Shown: positions 40,489 to 50,511 of the stretch, piece by piece | Layout: each line of letters opens with the position of its first letter | Numbering within the stretch: the first letter of the stretch is position 1 | DNA from: an uncultured Desulfobulbaceae bacterium | GTDB lineage: Bacteria > Desulfobacterota > Desulfobulbia > Desulfobulbales > BM004 | Direction: 5' to 3' | DNA length: 64,000 nucleotides | NCBI GenBank assembly: GCA_945787325.1 | Contig: CALZHP010000002.1 | Coordinates: forward strand, 1 to 64,000 | The notes under the pieces: generated by a model | What the model was told of the DNA's origin: nothing | The model's database searches: none | Seen by the model: only the letters and a program-made list of their open reading frames with translations | Program-made: the position numbers and the translations under genes

Positions 40489-42309
40489 CTAGGAAAGAAC
40501 GTAGGCAACAATCACTATGGCGACAGCCGTTGCGGCAAAGTAAATGCCGTATTGTAGCTGGCCGCTCTGCAGGGCCCTGGCCTTGCCGCCAACACCCCTG
40601 ACCGACCGGGCGATACCGTCAACGACTCCATCAATGGCATGCCAGTCAAACCACGACCAGAATTTCGCTGTCGTCATCAGCGGAATAAGGCCGATGCCCT
40701 GGTATCCTTCACTTACTTTATCATCTACCCACTGGATCGGCTTCTTGGCAATCCACATAAAGCCGCGGCCGCCCATCCTGTAAAACCAGTCCATATCGAT
40801 ACTGATGGTTGGTTCCGGTGCGAGTTTCTTGGTGAACATAAAGAAACCCAATGCAGTAAACAGCAGAATCTGGAGGGATTCCGAGACGTGATAACTGCTG
40901 TAAACATGGTGAGCGTACTCACTGGCCGCATGCTGAAAGGGAAGCAGGTCATAGAGGTACGGCAGGTAGCAGCCGATGAAGACGCAAAGGAATGATGCGG
41001 CTATCATGGCTATTTCCATGTTCACCGGTGGTTCCGCCGCCTTCTCCCAGGTCTCGTTGGTGCAGTTGTTTTTGCCGAACCAGATAAAGTACGGAACCTT
41101 GAGGCCGGTATGCAGAAATGTCCCCGCCGAAGCCAGAGTTAGCAGAAATGCCGGCCACAGCATATGTTCTTCAAATCCGGCCGCAACGATCATTGACTTA
41201 CTGACAAAGCCGGAGAAAAGCGGGAAGGCGGAGATCGACAACCCTCCAATCAGGGTATAGATAAACGCACGGGGCATCTTCTTGTAGAGCCCTCCCAGTT
41301 CGGTGAATTTGCTCTGTCCGGTCATCTGCAGGACGGAACCACACCCCATGAACAGGAGCCCTTTATATAGGATATGCGCGAACGCGTGGGCGCAGGTGCC
41401 GTTGATGGCCATTTCGGTGCCGATGCCGACACCGGTGACCATGTACCCGACCTGACTAATAATGTGGTAGGCAAGCAGCCGCCGGCAGTCGTTTTCCAGT
41501 ACAGCGTAAACAACACCGTAGAGGGCCATGAATACTCCCAGTGGGATGAGTATATCCATACCGGCGCAGCCGCGGACCAGGGCATAAACTGCTGTTTTGG
41601 TAGTAAAGGCGCACATGAAGACGGCACCGCTGACGGTTGCTTCTCCGTAAGCGTCAGGCAGCCAGGCGTGGAATGGCGGTACCGCGGCATTCAGAATGAA
41701 GCCGATCATGATCAGGTATGTATATAACGTGGGGTTTGTGACATCCATAAGAGTAAATGCCAGGTCGCCGCCGGTCGCCTTGTAACGGAGGATGATACCG
41801 GCCAGCAGAAAAAGGCCGCCAGCGGTATGCACCAGCAGATACCTGTATCCTGTCCACAACGACTCTTTGCGTTTGCGGAACCAGACCAGAAAGACCGATG
41901 TGAAAGCCATGAGTTCCCAGAAGAGGAACAAGGTAATGTAATCACCACAGTAAATAACACCAAGGGATCCTGCAACATAGAGCCAGGCCGCCATATGTTC
42001 TTTAACATCCTTGACGTGCAGGCCATATACCGTTCCTATGAGGCACATCAATGTCATAATATGACCAAAGATGTTACTTAAGGAATCAACTCTTCCAAAA
42101 GTAAGCTGCCAATCCAAGAATTGAAACTGGCCGTGGATAAAAGCGGGGTCCCCATGCGCCGGTACATTCATGAACAGCACGCTCATAAAAGCCAGGGCCG
42201 GGACCGTGACCAGATAGCTTTTGAGAACAGCCGCGCTGCGTGGTATAAACGGCAGGAGACAAGCTCCGGCCATCATGATTATTGCGGGATGAATCCACAT
42301 ATTATTCAT
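40489..42309 (-). CDS. nuoL: NuoL-like proton-translocating subunit
   Basis: VPPFHAWLPDAYGEATVSGAVFMCAFTTKTAVYALVRG; NuoL-like C-terminus DGVVDGIARSVRGVGGKARALQSGQLQ. Confidence 0.85.
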   Translation of the reverse strand: MNNMWIHPAIIMMAGACLLPFIPRSAAVLKSYLVTVPALAFMSVLFMNVPAHGDPAFIHGQFQFLDWQLTFGRVDSLSNIFGHIMTLMCLIGTVYGLHVKDVKEHMAAWLYVAGSLGVIYCGDYITLFLFWELMAFTSVFLVWFRKRKESLWTGYRYLLVHTAGGLFLLAGIILRYKATGGDLAFTLMDVTNPTLYTYLIMIGFILNAAVPPFHAWLPDAYGEATVSGAVFMCAFTTKTAVYALVRGCAGMDILIPLGVFMALYGVVYAVLENDCRRLLAYHIISQVGYMVTGVGIGTEMAINGTCAHAFAHILYKGLLFMGCGSVLQMTGQSKFTELGGLYKKMPRAFIYTLIGGLSISAFPLFSGFVSKSMIVAAGFEEHMLWPAFLLTLASAGTFLHTGLKVPYFIWFGKNNCTNETWEKAAEPPVNMEIAMIAASFLCVFIGCYLPYLYDLLPFQHAASEYAHHVYSSYHVSESLQILLFTALGFFMFTKKLAPEPTISIDMDWFYRMGGRGFMWIAKKPIQWVDDKVSEGYQGIGLIPLMTTAKFWSWFDWHAIDGVVDGIARSVRGVGGKARALQSGQLQYGIYFAATAVAIVIVAYVLS

Positions 42310-42556
42310 CGTAATAATCCTCCCGCGTCATAATACCCAGGTGGCCATACCATTTGGAGAGAAAGATAATCAGCAGACAGGCGATAAAGCCGAATGCCGC
42401 CCAGAAAAAAAACAGGTGTTCCATTTTTGTATGGGCGCTGTGCTTGTCTACAAAAAACCAGTAGTGGACAATCAACAGGGCAAGGACAACATAGCTGATT
42501 CGAATTACCGTCTTCAGCCTGTCTCGTAAGAAATCTATAATTTTAACAAGGTCCAT
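42302..42556 (-). CDS. Small two-TM membrane protein inside complex I operon
   Basis: 84 aa, overlaps neighbouring nuoL start by 8 nt; two hydrophobic segments. Confidence 0.75.
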   Translation of the reverse strand: MDLVKIIDFLRDRLKTVIRISYVVLALLIVHYWFFVDKHSAHTKMEHLFFFWAAFGFIACLLIIFLSKWYGHLGIMTREDYYDE

Positions 42557-42560
42557 GGGA

Positions 42561-44057
42561 TCACCAGCCGTTTATTGGGATTGCCAGTTGAATAAATTTC
42601 ATCAAAAAATCAGGATATATGCCAATAACAACAGATATTATCGCAGTCAGAAACAGCGGAATGACCATGGATAGCGGTGCCTCCTTGACCCCTTCATAAA
42701 CCTCGCCTTCCGGAGGTTTACCGAAAAATGCCTTGAAAGTGACCGGCGCAAAGTAACCGACATTGAGTAAAGTACTGGCCAGCAGCACCAGAAGAATACC
42801 AATGTAATGGGGGGACGGCATGTCCATGGTCCCGACCAGGAGTTTCCACTTTGTCACAAATCCCGCGACAGGCGGTGCACCGATCATGGAAAGAGAGGCG
42901 ATGCCAAATGCTGCGAATGTAAAAGGCATGACTTTTCCTAAACCACCCATTTCGGAGATCGATTTTTTGTGGCTGGCTACATATATGGCGCCGGCGCAGA
43001 AGAACAGTGTGATTTTGGAAAAAGCGTGGTTGGCGATATGTATAATGCCGCCCTGAACGCCGCTAGGAGTGAGAAGAGCAACACCGAGAATAATATAAGA
43101 GAGCTGGCTTACAGTGGAATAGGCAAGCCTCGCCTTCAGGTTGTCCTTAGTGAGGGCGATAATTGAAGCGGTAAGAATTGTAAATGAGACAAAGTATGCG
43201 GTCGGTATCCCGAGATTCAGACGGGTCATGGTTTCAACACCGAAGACATACAACATGACGCGGGTAGTGGCGAAGACGCCGATCTTTACAACGGCAACAG
43301 CGTGCAGCAGGGCGCTGACAGGAGTTGGTGCAACCATGGCGCCAGGCAGCCAGTTATGAAATGGCATAACACCGTTTTTAGCAAAACCGAGTATGCAGCA
43401 GATAAAGAGTATCGTAACCAGGGTTGGGTTGGCATCCACAGGGAAAATACCGGTCATGATATTGTCCGGGAATTCCAGGGTGCCGCACAGCACGTAGGTA
43501 AGGATCATGGCCGGCAGTATCAGGCCTTTGGCTGTGGTTGTCAAGTAAACGATATATTTTTTGCCGCCTTCATAGCCTTCCTCGTCCTGGTGGTGGGCAA
43601 CCAGCGGGTAGGTGCAGATGCTGACGATTTCATAAAACAGATAGAGGGTGAAAAAGTTTCCTGCCATGGCACCACCGACTGCGCCGAAAAGAGCCAACGC
43701 AAAGCAGGAATTAAATCGGGTCTGGGCATGCTCCTCCAGGCCGCGCATGTAACCCGCTGAATAAAATACGGCCAAAATCCACAGGAAAGAAGCAACCAGC
43801 GCGAACACCATTCCGAAAGCGTCCACAATGAATTTTACACTGATTCCGGGCAGGACCTGGAAAAGTGTATACTCTATGCGTGAGCCGCCCAGGATTTCTG
43901 GTACCATTGAGGCAATAATCGCAAACTTGATGATTGCGGCGAAAAGGGCCCACCCTTCTCTGACATTCGGCTTGTTGCGAGATACCATGATGAACAGAAC
44001 GCAAACAAGTGACGCAAGTATTGCCAGAACCGGCTTTATGGAGATGATGGTTTGCAT
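42561..44057 (-). CDS. Additional antiporter-like (MrpD/NuoM-like) subunit
   Basis: GVMPFHNWLPGAMVAPTPVSALLHAVAVVKIGVFATTRV. Confidence 0.9.
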   Translation of the reverse strand: MQTIISIKPVLAILASLVCVLFIMVSRNKPNVREGWALFAAIIKFAIIASMVPEILGGSRIEYTLFQVLPGISVKFIVDAFGMVFALVASFLWILAVFYSAGYMRGLEEHAQTRFNSCFALALFGAVGGAMAGNFFTLYLFYEIVSICTYPLVAHHQDEEGYEGGKKYIVYLTTTAKGLILPAMILTYVLCGTLEFPDNIMTGIFPVDANPTLVTILFICCILGFAKNGVMPFHNWLPGAMVAPTPVSALLHAVAVVKIGVFATTRVMLYVFGVETMTRLNLGIPTAYFVSFTILTASIIALTKDNLKARLAYSTVSQLSYIILGVALLTPSGVQGGIIHIANHAFSKITLFFCAGAIYVASHKKSISEMGGLGKVMPFTFAAFGIASLSMIGAPPVAGFVTKWKLLVGTMDMPSPHYIGILLVLLASTLLNVGYFAPVTFKAFFGKPPEGEVYEGVKEAPLSMVIPLFLTAIISVVIGIYPDFLMKFIQLAIPINGW

Positions 44058-44159
44058 ATTTCTCTTTCCTTCTCCGATTTTACCGGCTTATACGGCCTGC
44101 CGGCATTAAGGGGTGTGATTGACCTGTCAGACAGCCCCTGAAATAATCAGCTTCTTTTA

Positions 44160-44486
44160 TTATCCTTTCATGTCCACCAGGTCTTCAGCATCGATGGACC
44201 TGTAATTTCTGTAAACGGCAATTACTATACTCAGGGCTATTGCTGCTTCGGCGGCAGCTATGCCCATTATAAACAGGGTGAAAATCTGCCCGACAGTGGG
44301 GTCTGGAGCCAGGAAGCGGTTAAAGGCCATAAAGTTTATAGAAGCACCGGACAAGACGAGTTCCGCGGAAATCAACATGCCAATCAGGGTCCGGCGCTGC
44401 ACCAGTCCGTAAAAGCCAAAGGCAAATAACAGGGCGCCCAATATAAGGTATGTGGAAAGGCTGTTTTGCAGGGCTGGTATCATCAT
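44160..44486 (-). CDS. nuoK: NADH-quinone oxidoreductase subunit K
   Basis: LISAELVLSGASINFMAFNRFL; AAEAAIALSIVIAVYR. Confidence 0.96.
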   Translation of the reverse strand: MMIPALQNSLSTYLILGALLFAFGFYGLVQRRTLIGMLISAELVLSGASINFMAFNRFLAPDPTVGQIFTLFIMGIAAAEAAIALSIVIAVYRNYRSIDAEDLVDMKG

Positions 44487-45019
44487 GATTCTGTCTCCGT
44501 CCTGGTTCTGCCTGCTCGTGCCAGGACCAGTGATCCTATAATTGCTACCAGCAGTACAAGCGATATGAGCTCGAAAACCATGCTGTAAGTGGTTAAGAGA
44601 GATTTACCAATTTCAACTACCGAGCCATTATTTATAACTGACGCTGCTGGGGTCCATTCTGTTTTTAGGGCCAAAGCAGCAAGCCCCCAGAAAAGAATAA
44701 CTCCCAGACCTATGCTGAATGGCCCTGCCAGTATATTGCCTTTGCCGTGTTGTCCTTCTTCCGGATCGGCAAGCATTACAGCAAAAACTATGGTTACGCA
44801 GACCGCCCCCACGTAAATGAGCATTTCCATGACAGCCACGAAGGGGCTTTGCAGGAAATAATAGAGGGCTGCAACTCCGATGAAACAGATAGCAAGCCCT
44901 GCGACGGCGCGGATAAGCCGTTCAGTATTTGTGGCAATAATTGCGCCGACAACGGTAACGCCGATCATTGCCATAAAAACGACACTTGTGAGTCCTTCAG
45001 CTGTGAAAAGAGGTACCAT
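44483..45019 (-). CDS. nuoJ: NADH-quinone oxidoreductase subunit J
   Basis: YYFLQSPFVAVMEMLIYVGAVCVTIVFAVML. Confidence 0.95.
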   Translation of the reverse strand: MVPLFTAEGLTSVVFMAMIGVTVVGAIIATNTERLIRAVAGLAICFIGVAALYYFLQSPFVAVMEMLIYVGAVCVTIVFAVMLADPEEGQHGKGNILAGPFSIGLGVILFWGLAALALKTEWTPAASVINNGSVVEIGKSLLTTYSMVFELISLVLLVAIIGSLVLARAGRTRTETES

Positions 45020-45459
45020 CAGCTTTTTTCCCCTAACCTTTTTTTCAGATCGAAGATGAAATCATTCTTATTGGTACTAGCGAGATTGTAATCCTTGGAA
45101 AACGCAATCGCCCCGAATTTGCAGCTCTCGACACAAATCCCGCAGAGACTGCACGTGGTAAAATTCAGAACATAACTGGTCAGCACCTTTTTTTTGGCCC
45201 CTTCAGGTTTTTCGCCAGCCATAGTTATGCATCCAGTCGGGCAGTTTCTCTGGCACATGCCGCAGACGATGCATTTCGATTCTCCGGTCTCATCATCTCC
45301 CACCAGTTCGATGTGCCCCCGGAATCTGGGTGTCATCTTCAGGCTTTCGTGAGGATACTGGAGCGTAACAACCGGATCAAAGAAGGCCTTGATTGTAATG
45401 CCGAGCCCGACAAGCAGGCTCTGAAAACCACCGAATATTTCACCAAAATAATTGCTCAT
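45019..45459 (-). CDS. nuoI: NADH-quinone oxidoreductase subunit I (2x[4Fe-4S])
   Basis: CIVCGMCQRNCPTGCI and CSLCGICVESCKFGAI. Confidence 0.95.
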   Translation of the reverse strand: MSNYFGEIFGGFQSLLVGLGITIKAFFDPVVTLQYPHESLKMTPRFRGHIELVGDDETGESKCIVCGMCQRNCPTGCITMAGEKPEGAKKKVLTSYVLNFTTCSLCGICVESCKFGAIAFSKDYNLASTNKNDFIFDLKKRLGEKS

Positions 45460-45461
45460 TG

Positions 45462-46463
45462 CTAAAACACCTTTAACATGGCAGCAGTTAGGATCAGATT
45501 GACCAGGGAAATTGGAATCAGTATTTTCCAGGACAGGTTTAACAGACCGTAAAATGTTGTACGTGGATACGTCCAGCGAATCCAGATCACCGTGAAAACA
45601 ATGGCATAGAGTTTGAGTAGGAACCAGATGACACCGGGGACAAAAGTCTCACCGAATGGTGACTGCCAGCCTCCCAGAAAAAGAATTACTGTAAGGGCGC
45701 AACCGATAAGAATATTGGCATATTCACCCATGAAAAAGACACCAAAGCCCATGCCGGGATATTCGGTATAAATTCCGGCGATTAACTCGCTTTCCGCTTC
45801 GGCCATGTCAAAGGGCGCCCGGTTAGTTTCCGCCAGGGTACAGATGAAGAATATGATAAACATTACCGGCATCAGAAGACTTGCTTTCAAGTTCAAAACA
45901 TTCCAATGCCAGAAACCGCCCGCCTGCTGTATTACAATTTCATTGAGGTTCAATGTGCCGTAAACCATGACAACGCCTATCACTGTAATCAGCATGGGGA
46001 TTTCGTAGGCGACATTCTGAGAGACCGTACGGGCAGCGGCAATTATTGCGTACTTGTTACCAGAGCCCCATCCACCCAGAAGAAGCCCCAGAACGTTGAT
46101 TGATGCAAAGGCAAAGATCATCAGCAGGCCGATATTGATGTCACGGGCCACCAGAGTCTCGGAAAACGGGATGGTCACGAAACTCATAATGGCAGGCACC
46201 ATGACCATGAGTGGAGCGATCATAAACAGGATAGGATCGCAGCCTTTAGGCAGAAAGAGCTGTTTGCTCATTAGCTTGATGCCGTCAACAATTGGCTGCA
46301 GAAGTCCGAACGGTCCAACTTCCTTGGGACCTATCCTGCGCTGCATGTGACCGGCCTCTTTCCTTTCCAGCCACACCAGGTATGCAGCATTCAAGGCGGC
46401 AAAGGCAATAATTCCCACCAGAAAAGCGAGAACGCGGATGGGTTCAGATTGTAATAAACTCAT
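45462..46463 (-). CDS. nuoH: NADH-quinone oxidoreductase subunit H
   Basis: ERKEAGHMQRRIGPKEVGPFGLLQPIVDGIKL; AETNRAPFDMAEAESELIAGIYTEY. Confidence 0.98.
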   Translation of the reverse strand: MSLLQSEPIRVLAFLVGIIAFAALNAAYLVWLERKEAGHMQRRIGPKEVGPFGLLQPIVDGIKLMSKQLFLPKGCDPILFMIAPLMVMVPAIMSFVTIPFSETLVARDINIGLLMIFAFASINVLGLLLGGWGSGNKYAIIAAARTVSQNVAYEIPMLITVIGVVMVYGTLNLNEIVIQQAGGFWHWNVLNLKASLLMPVMFIIFFICTLAETNRAPFDMAEAESELIAGIYTEYPGMGFGVFFMGEYANILIGCALTVILFLGGWQSPFGETFVPGVIWFLLKLYAIVFTVIWIRWTYPRTTFYGLLNLSWKILIPISLVNLILTAAMLKVF

Positions 46464-46474
46464 AGAACTGCTCC

Positions 46475-47593
46475 TTACCGATCAATTTCGGGAATAACCA
46501 GATCCAAGCTGCCCATCAGAGCCAGAGCATCAGGTAGCAGCATACCCTTGGCGACCTCGCCGAAGAGGCTCAGGTTGGAATAGGTAGGCGAACGGAGTTT
46601 CAGCCGATACGGACTGTTGGTGCCGTCGCTGACAACGCGCACCCCGAATGTGCCGCGAGCTGCTTCCACCGCTGCATAATAGTCGCCTGCCGGCGCTTTG
46701 ATTATTTTGGGGGCCTTTTTGACAATAGTTTCTCCCTCAGGTAATTTGGCCAGCGCCTGCTCGATAATTCGCATGCTCTGCTCCATTTCATCCATGCGCA
46801 CCATATAGCGCGCCATGGAGTCGCATTCAGTGTAAACAGGAACATCAAAATCGAACTCAGGGTAGACGGAATATGGTTCATTCTTGCGTATATCATAATT
46901 CACCCCTGAACCTCTGAGAACAGGGCCGGTAGCGCCATAACGCCTTGCCATTTCCTTGGAAATGGGACCTATTTCTTTAAGCCGTTTCATCAAGATGATG
47001 TTTTTGGTAACCAGGTCGTGATACATGGGCATCCGTGAGCGCAGCCTTTTGATGAAGGCCAGGGTGGCGGGTGCGAAATCATCGTCAATGTCGTTATAGA
47101 CGCCGCCGAAGCGGAAATAACTGAAGGTAAGTCTGGCGCCGGTCACCGATTCCAGGATGTCCAGGATGTGCTCACGGTCATCGAAAGCGTACAGCAGAGG
47201 GGTGAACCCACCGAGATCTAGAACAAAGGCACCGAACCACAGAAGGTGACTGGCTATGCGGTTCAGTTCAACTGTAATAACCCGCAGATATTCGGCACGT
47301 TCCGGGACCTCGATACCGGCCGCCCTTTCAACGGTAAGCACGTATCCATGGTTATATGCCAGGGCATGGAGGTAGTCCATCCGGGCCGTGTTGGGCATGA
47401 ACTGGAGCCAGGTCTTGCTCTCCCCCATCTTTTCGTGCATCCGGTGTATATAGCCCAACACCGGCTCGGCTTTATAAATATACTCGCCATCCATAGTGAG
47501 TATAACCCGTAAAACCCCATGGGTAGCGGGATGTTGGGGGCCCAGGTTGATCTCGAAAGTTTCGTAATTCTGATCCTGTAATAAAACGCTCAT
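46475..47593 (-). CDS. nuoD: NADH-quinone oxidoreductase subunit D
   Basis: INLGPQHPATHGVLRVIL; RSPTYSNLSLFGEVAKGMLLPDALALMGSLDLVIPEIDR. Confidence 0.98.
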   Translation of the reverse strand: MSVLLQDQNYETFEINLGPQHPATHGVLRVILTMDGEYIYKAEPVLGYIHRMHEKMGESKTWLQFMPNTARMDYLHALAYNHGYVLTVERAAGIEVPERAEYLRVITVELNRIASHLLWFGAFVLDLGGFTPLLYAFDDREHILDILESVTGARLTFSYFRFGGVYNDIDDDFAPATLAFIKRLRSRMPMYHDLVTKNIILMKRLKEIGPISKEMARRYGATGPVLRGSGVNYDIRKNEPYSVYPEFDFDVPVYTECDSMARYMVRMDEMEQSMRIIEQALAKLPEGETIVKKAPKIIKAPAGDYYAAVEAARGTFGVRVVSDGTNSPYRLKLRSPTYSNLSLFGEVAKGMLLPDALALMGSLDLVIPEIDR

Positions 47594-48114
47594 GCCACAA
47601 AGTCCTTCAATAGAGGGTGGAAATCAGCATCCTCGGGCAACAGCAGTGGTTTTAGGTCCGGATGCCCGGTAAATTTAATTCCGAAAAAGTCGTGAGTTTC
47701 GCGTTCATGCCAGTTAGCACCGGAATATACTTCGGAAATGGTGGGGATTTCAGGAGTGTCCCTAGGAATCCTGGCTCTGATGACTACCCGGCAGAGTTCA
47801 TCCCAGTGGCTGAAATCATAGACCACCTCCATCTGTGGTGCGGATTTTTCTTCAGGTTCGGTTTCTTCCTGAGGCTCAGCTTCTTCTTCTGTTTTCTTCG
47901 CAGGCTTTTTGGCCGCCTTAGCAAAGGTAAGAAGGTCGACACCGGTAACTGCTTCCAGAGTAAAGAGCTCTTCGTTCAGAACTTCTGCTGCCTGCATAAC
48001 CTGTTCGGGGGCCACTTGTACGTCCAGATGGAACCCTTTGGCGGCATAGTCAGTTTCTGCCATATTTATGGGTTCCAGGGCGGCCATTGCCTTTTTGACA
48101 TTGTCAAGAATCAT
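47590..48114 (-). CDS. nuoC: NADH-quinone oxidoreductase subunit C with charged internal linker
   Basis: VYSGANWHERETHDFFGIKFTGHPDLKPLLLPED; start placed at MILDNVKK. Confidence 0.93.
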   Translation of the reverse strand: MILDNVKKAMAALEPINMAETDYAAKGFHLDVQVAPEQVMQAAEVLNEELFTLEAVTGVDLLTFAKAAKKPAKKTEEEAEPQEETEPEEKSAPQMEVVYDFSHWDELCRVVIRARIPRDTPEIPTISEVYSGANWHERETHDFFGIKFTGHPDLKPLLLPEDADFHPLLKDFVA

Positions 48115-48131
48115 TAAAACGGCCTCATAAA

Positions 48132-48629
48132 TTAACTGGGTTCCACTCGGGGCCACCTGCGTGAGCCCGTAATTTTTTCTTCTAGCTCCAGTATGCCTTC
48201 GATCAGGGCCTCTGGCCTGGGTGGACAGCCCGGGATATAGATATCAACCGGAAGGAACTTGTCAGCCCCCTCCACCACGCAGTAATTGCCGTCGAAGACG
48301 AATGGGCCTCCCGAGATGGCGCAATTGCCCATGGCAATTACCCATTTAGGCTCCGGCATCTGGTCGTACAACGTTTTGATGGCGGGCTCCATCTTTTTTG
48401 AAATAGTGCCTGCAACAATCATGACGTCACACTGTCGAGGTGACGGCCTGAATACCTCGGCCCCGAAACGGGCCAGGTCGAAGCGCGCAGCGCCGGTTGC
48501 CATCATTTCAATGGCACAGCAGGCGAGCCCGAAAGTCATGGGCCACAGGGAATTGGCCCTGCCGATCCCAAGAATTTTTTCCAGGGTGGAGAAATGAACT
48601 ATTGGGGGTTGTATGTTTTCCGTTCCCAC
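48132..48629 (-). CDS. nuoB: NADH-quinone oxidoreductase subunit B
   Basis: [37 protein letters not shown]. Confidence 0.98.
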   Translation of the reverse strand: MGTENIQPPIVHFSTLEKILGIGRANSLWPMTFGLACCAIEMMATGAARFDLARFGAEVFRPSPRQCDVMIVAGTISKKMEPAIKTLYDQMPEPKWVIAMGNCAISGGPFVFDGNYCVVEGADKFLPVDIYIPGCPPRPEALIEGILELEEKITGSRRWPRVEPS

Positions 48630-49003
48630 TTAAACACTCCCTTTTTCCATGCGTAAAAAATGGCCAGCGACAGAATTCCAACAAACATCAATACCTCGAT
48701 AAACACACGGATACCAGGGGTAAAATCTCTGTAGGCTACTGCCACCGGAAACAAAAACAGGACATCAACGTCAAAGGCGAGAAACATCAAGGCATAAAGA
48801 TAATAGACGATCCCGAATCGAATCCATGCAGGGCCGATTGGATCGACGCCGCATTCTATGGCTTGAGTTGTTTTTTGGTGAATGTTGCGAGTACCCCGGG
48901 CGGCGAGAAGGTGAGCTGCTATGAATGGACCGATAGCGAAGCCAAGACCGCCCAGGAAAAAGGCGACTACGTAAAGAATATCGAGGAGAGGCTGTTGTTC
49001 CAC
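48599..49003 (-). CDS. nuoA: NADH-quinone oxidoreductase subunit A
   Basis: [42 protein letters not shown]. Confidence 0.97.
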   Translation of the reverse strand: MEQQPLLDILYVVAFFLGGLGFAIGPFIAAHLLAARGTRNIHQKTTQAIECGVDPIGPAWIRFGIVYYLYALMFLAFDVDVLFLFPVAVAYRDFTPGIRVFIEVLMFVGILSLAIFYAWKKGVFKWERKTYNPQ

Positions 49004-49237
49004 GATGGAGCTCCTTATGGTTAAGGTAGCAGGATCAGGTAATATATTGCCGCGTTATATAATTCCCTCTTAGTTTCTTGTCAAGGAAATACTGAATGGG
49101 TGTTCAGAAAATATTCATTTTTTTTTGCTGGCGCGGGTATGCGGCCTGCGCTAAGACTGACACGATGTGGTACAAGGTTGTCAGGCAAAAACGAAAAATT
49201 AATGTTAATTACTGTTTAACACAGGTGATTTTTTGAT

Positions 49238-50446
49238 TTAAGATAGGTTGTTCAAAGCATCTTTTAAACGATGCAGACCCTCTTGAATAATTTCAAGAGA
49301 TGTGGCAAATGAAAACCTGATAAAGTCATCGGCACCGAATGCTATTCCCGGAACACCAGCAAGCAATGCTTCGTCAAGCAGATAATCGGCCAGGTCCAGC
49401 GAATTCTCTATTGGCTTGCCGTCGAATGAGCGACCATAATAAGAAGACATGTTTGGGAATACATAAAATGCTCCCATAGGATTGACACAGGTAACGCCGG
49501 GTATGGAACGAAGTTCCTTTACGAAGTAGTCACGTCTCTCAAGAAACGCTTTGCACATTTCAGCGGGAAAATCCTGAGGGCCGGTAACAGCACACAAAGC
49601 GGCTTTCTGCGCCACGGAAGATGGATTTGAGGTGCTCTGGCTCTGGATCTTATTCATTGCGGCAATAATATGCTGAGGGCCAGCGGTGTAACCGATGCGC
49701 CAGCCGGTCATTGCAAATGACTTTGAGACTCCATTCAAGATGAGGGTCTGGCCTTTGAGTTTTGGTTCTATCTTGAGGATGTGTGGGAGAGCACCATCAA
49801 TGTAGGTTATGGTGTCGTAAATGTCGTCACTGATAATGACCCAGCCGCGTTCAAGGGCCAACTTCGCAACAGCCTGGAGCGCCTCTTCAGAAAATAGGGA
49901 GCCGGTGGGGTTGGAAGGGCTGTTCAGAATAATCGCTTTGGTCTTGCTCGTAACATATTGCGAAAGAGTGGAGGGATCGAGATCGAAATCTCTTTTATCG
50001 GAGAGCGGGACAAGAACCGGTGTCCCCCCCGCCAACTGGATTATTGCCGGGTATGAAACCCAGTAAGGTGTAGGGACAAGTACTTCGTCTCCCGGATTGA
50101 GAAGTGCCTGGGCCATATTGTAGAGGCCATGTTTGCCGCCACAGGAAACCTGAATCTGATCTGGATCATACTGCCAACCGTGGTCTTCGGCAAAACGCCT
50201 GGCAATTGCTTCCCTGAGTTCCGGTATTCCAGGAACAGCAGTATACCTGGTGAAACCTTCATCAATGGCTGCTTTTCCTGCTTCACGAACATGCAAAGGA
50301 GTGTCAAAGTCTGGCTCTCCAACGCTGAAATTTAGGATATCGGCACCAGATGCTTTTAAAGCTTTCGCCTTGGCGTTTACAGCCAGGGTAGGGGAAGGTT
50401 TGATCTGGGTTACTCTATCTGCCAATGAAATAGCCGGGGCTGACAT
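49238..50446 (-). CDS. aspC: Aspartate aminotransferase (class I PLP)
   Basis: NFSVGEPDFDTP; NSPSNPTGSLF; LNGVSKSFAMTGWRIGY. Confidence 0.93.
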   Translation of the reverse strand: MSAPAISLADRVTQIKPSPTLAVNAKAKALKASGADILNFSVGEPDFDTPLHVREAGKAAIDEGFTRYTAVPGIPELREAIARRFAEDHGWQYDPDQIQVSCGGKHGLYNMAQALLNPGDEVLVPTPYWVSYPAIIQLAGGTPVLVPLSDKRDFDLDPSTLSQYVTSKTKAIILNSPSNPTGSLFSEEALQAVAKLALERGWVIISDDIYDTITYIDGALPHILKIEPKLKGQTLILNGVSKSFAMTGWRIGYTAGPQHIIAAMNKIQSQSTSNPSSVAQKAALCAVTGPQDFPAEMCKAFLERRDYFVKELRSIPGVTCVNPMGAFYVFPNMSSYYGRSFDGKPIENSLDLADYLLDEALLAGVPGIAFGADDFIRFSFATSLEIIQEGLHRLKDALNNLS

Positions 50447-50511
50447 GTAAGTTCACCTTGTGTTTCTATTAATAATTAGGATTTACGTTTTATGATTGAA
50501 GGGGACTTTTA

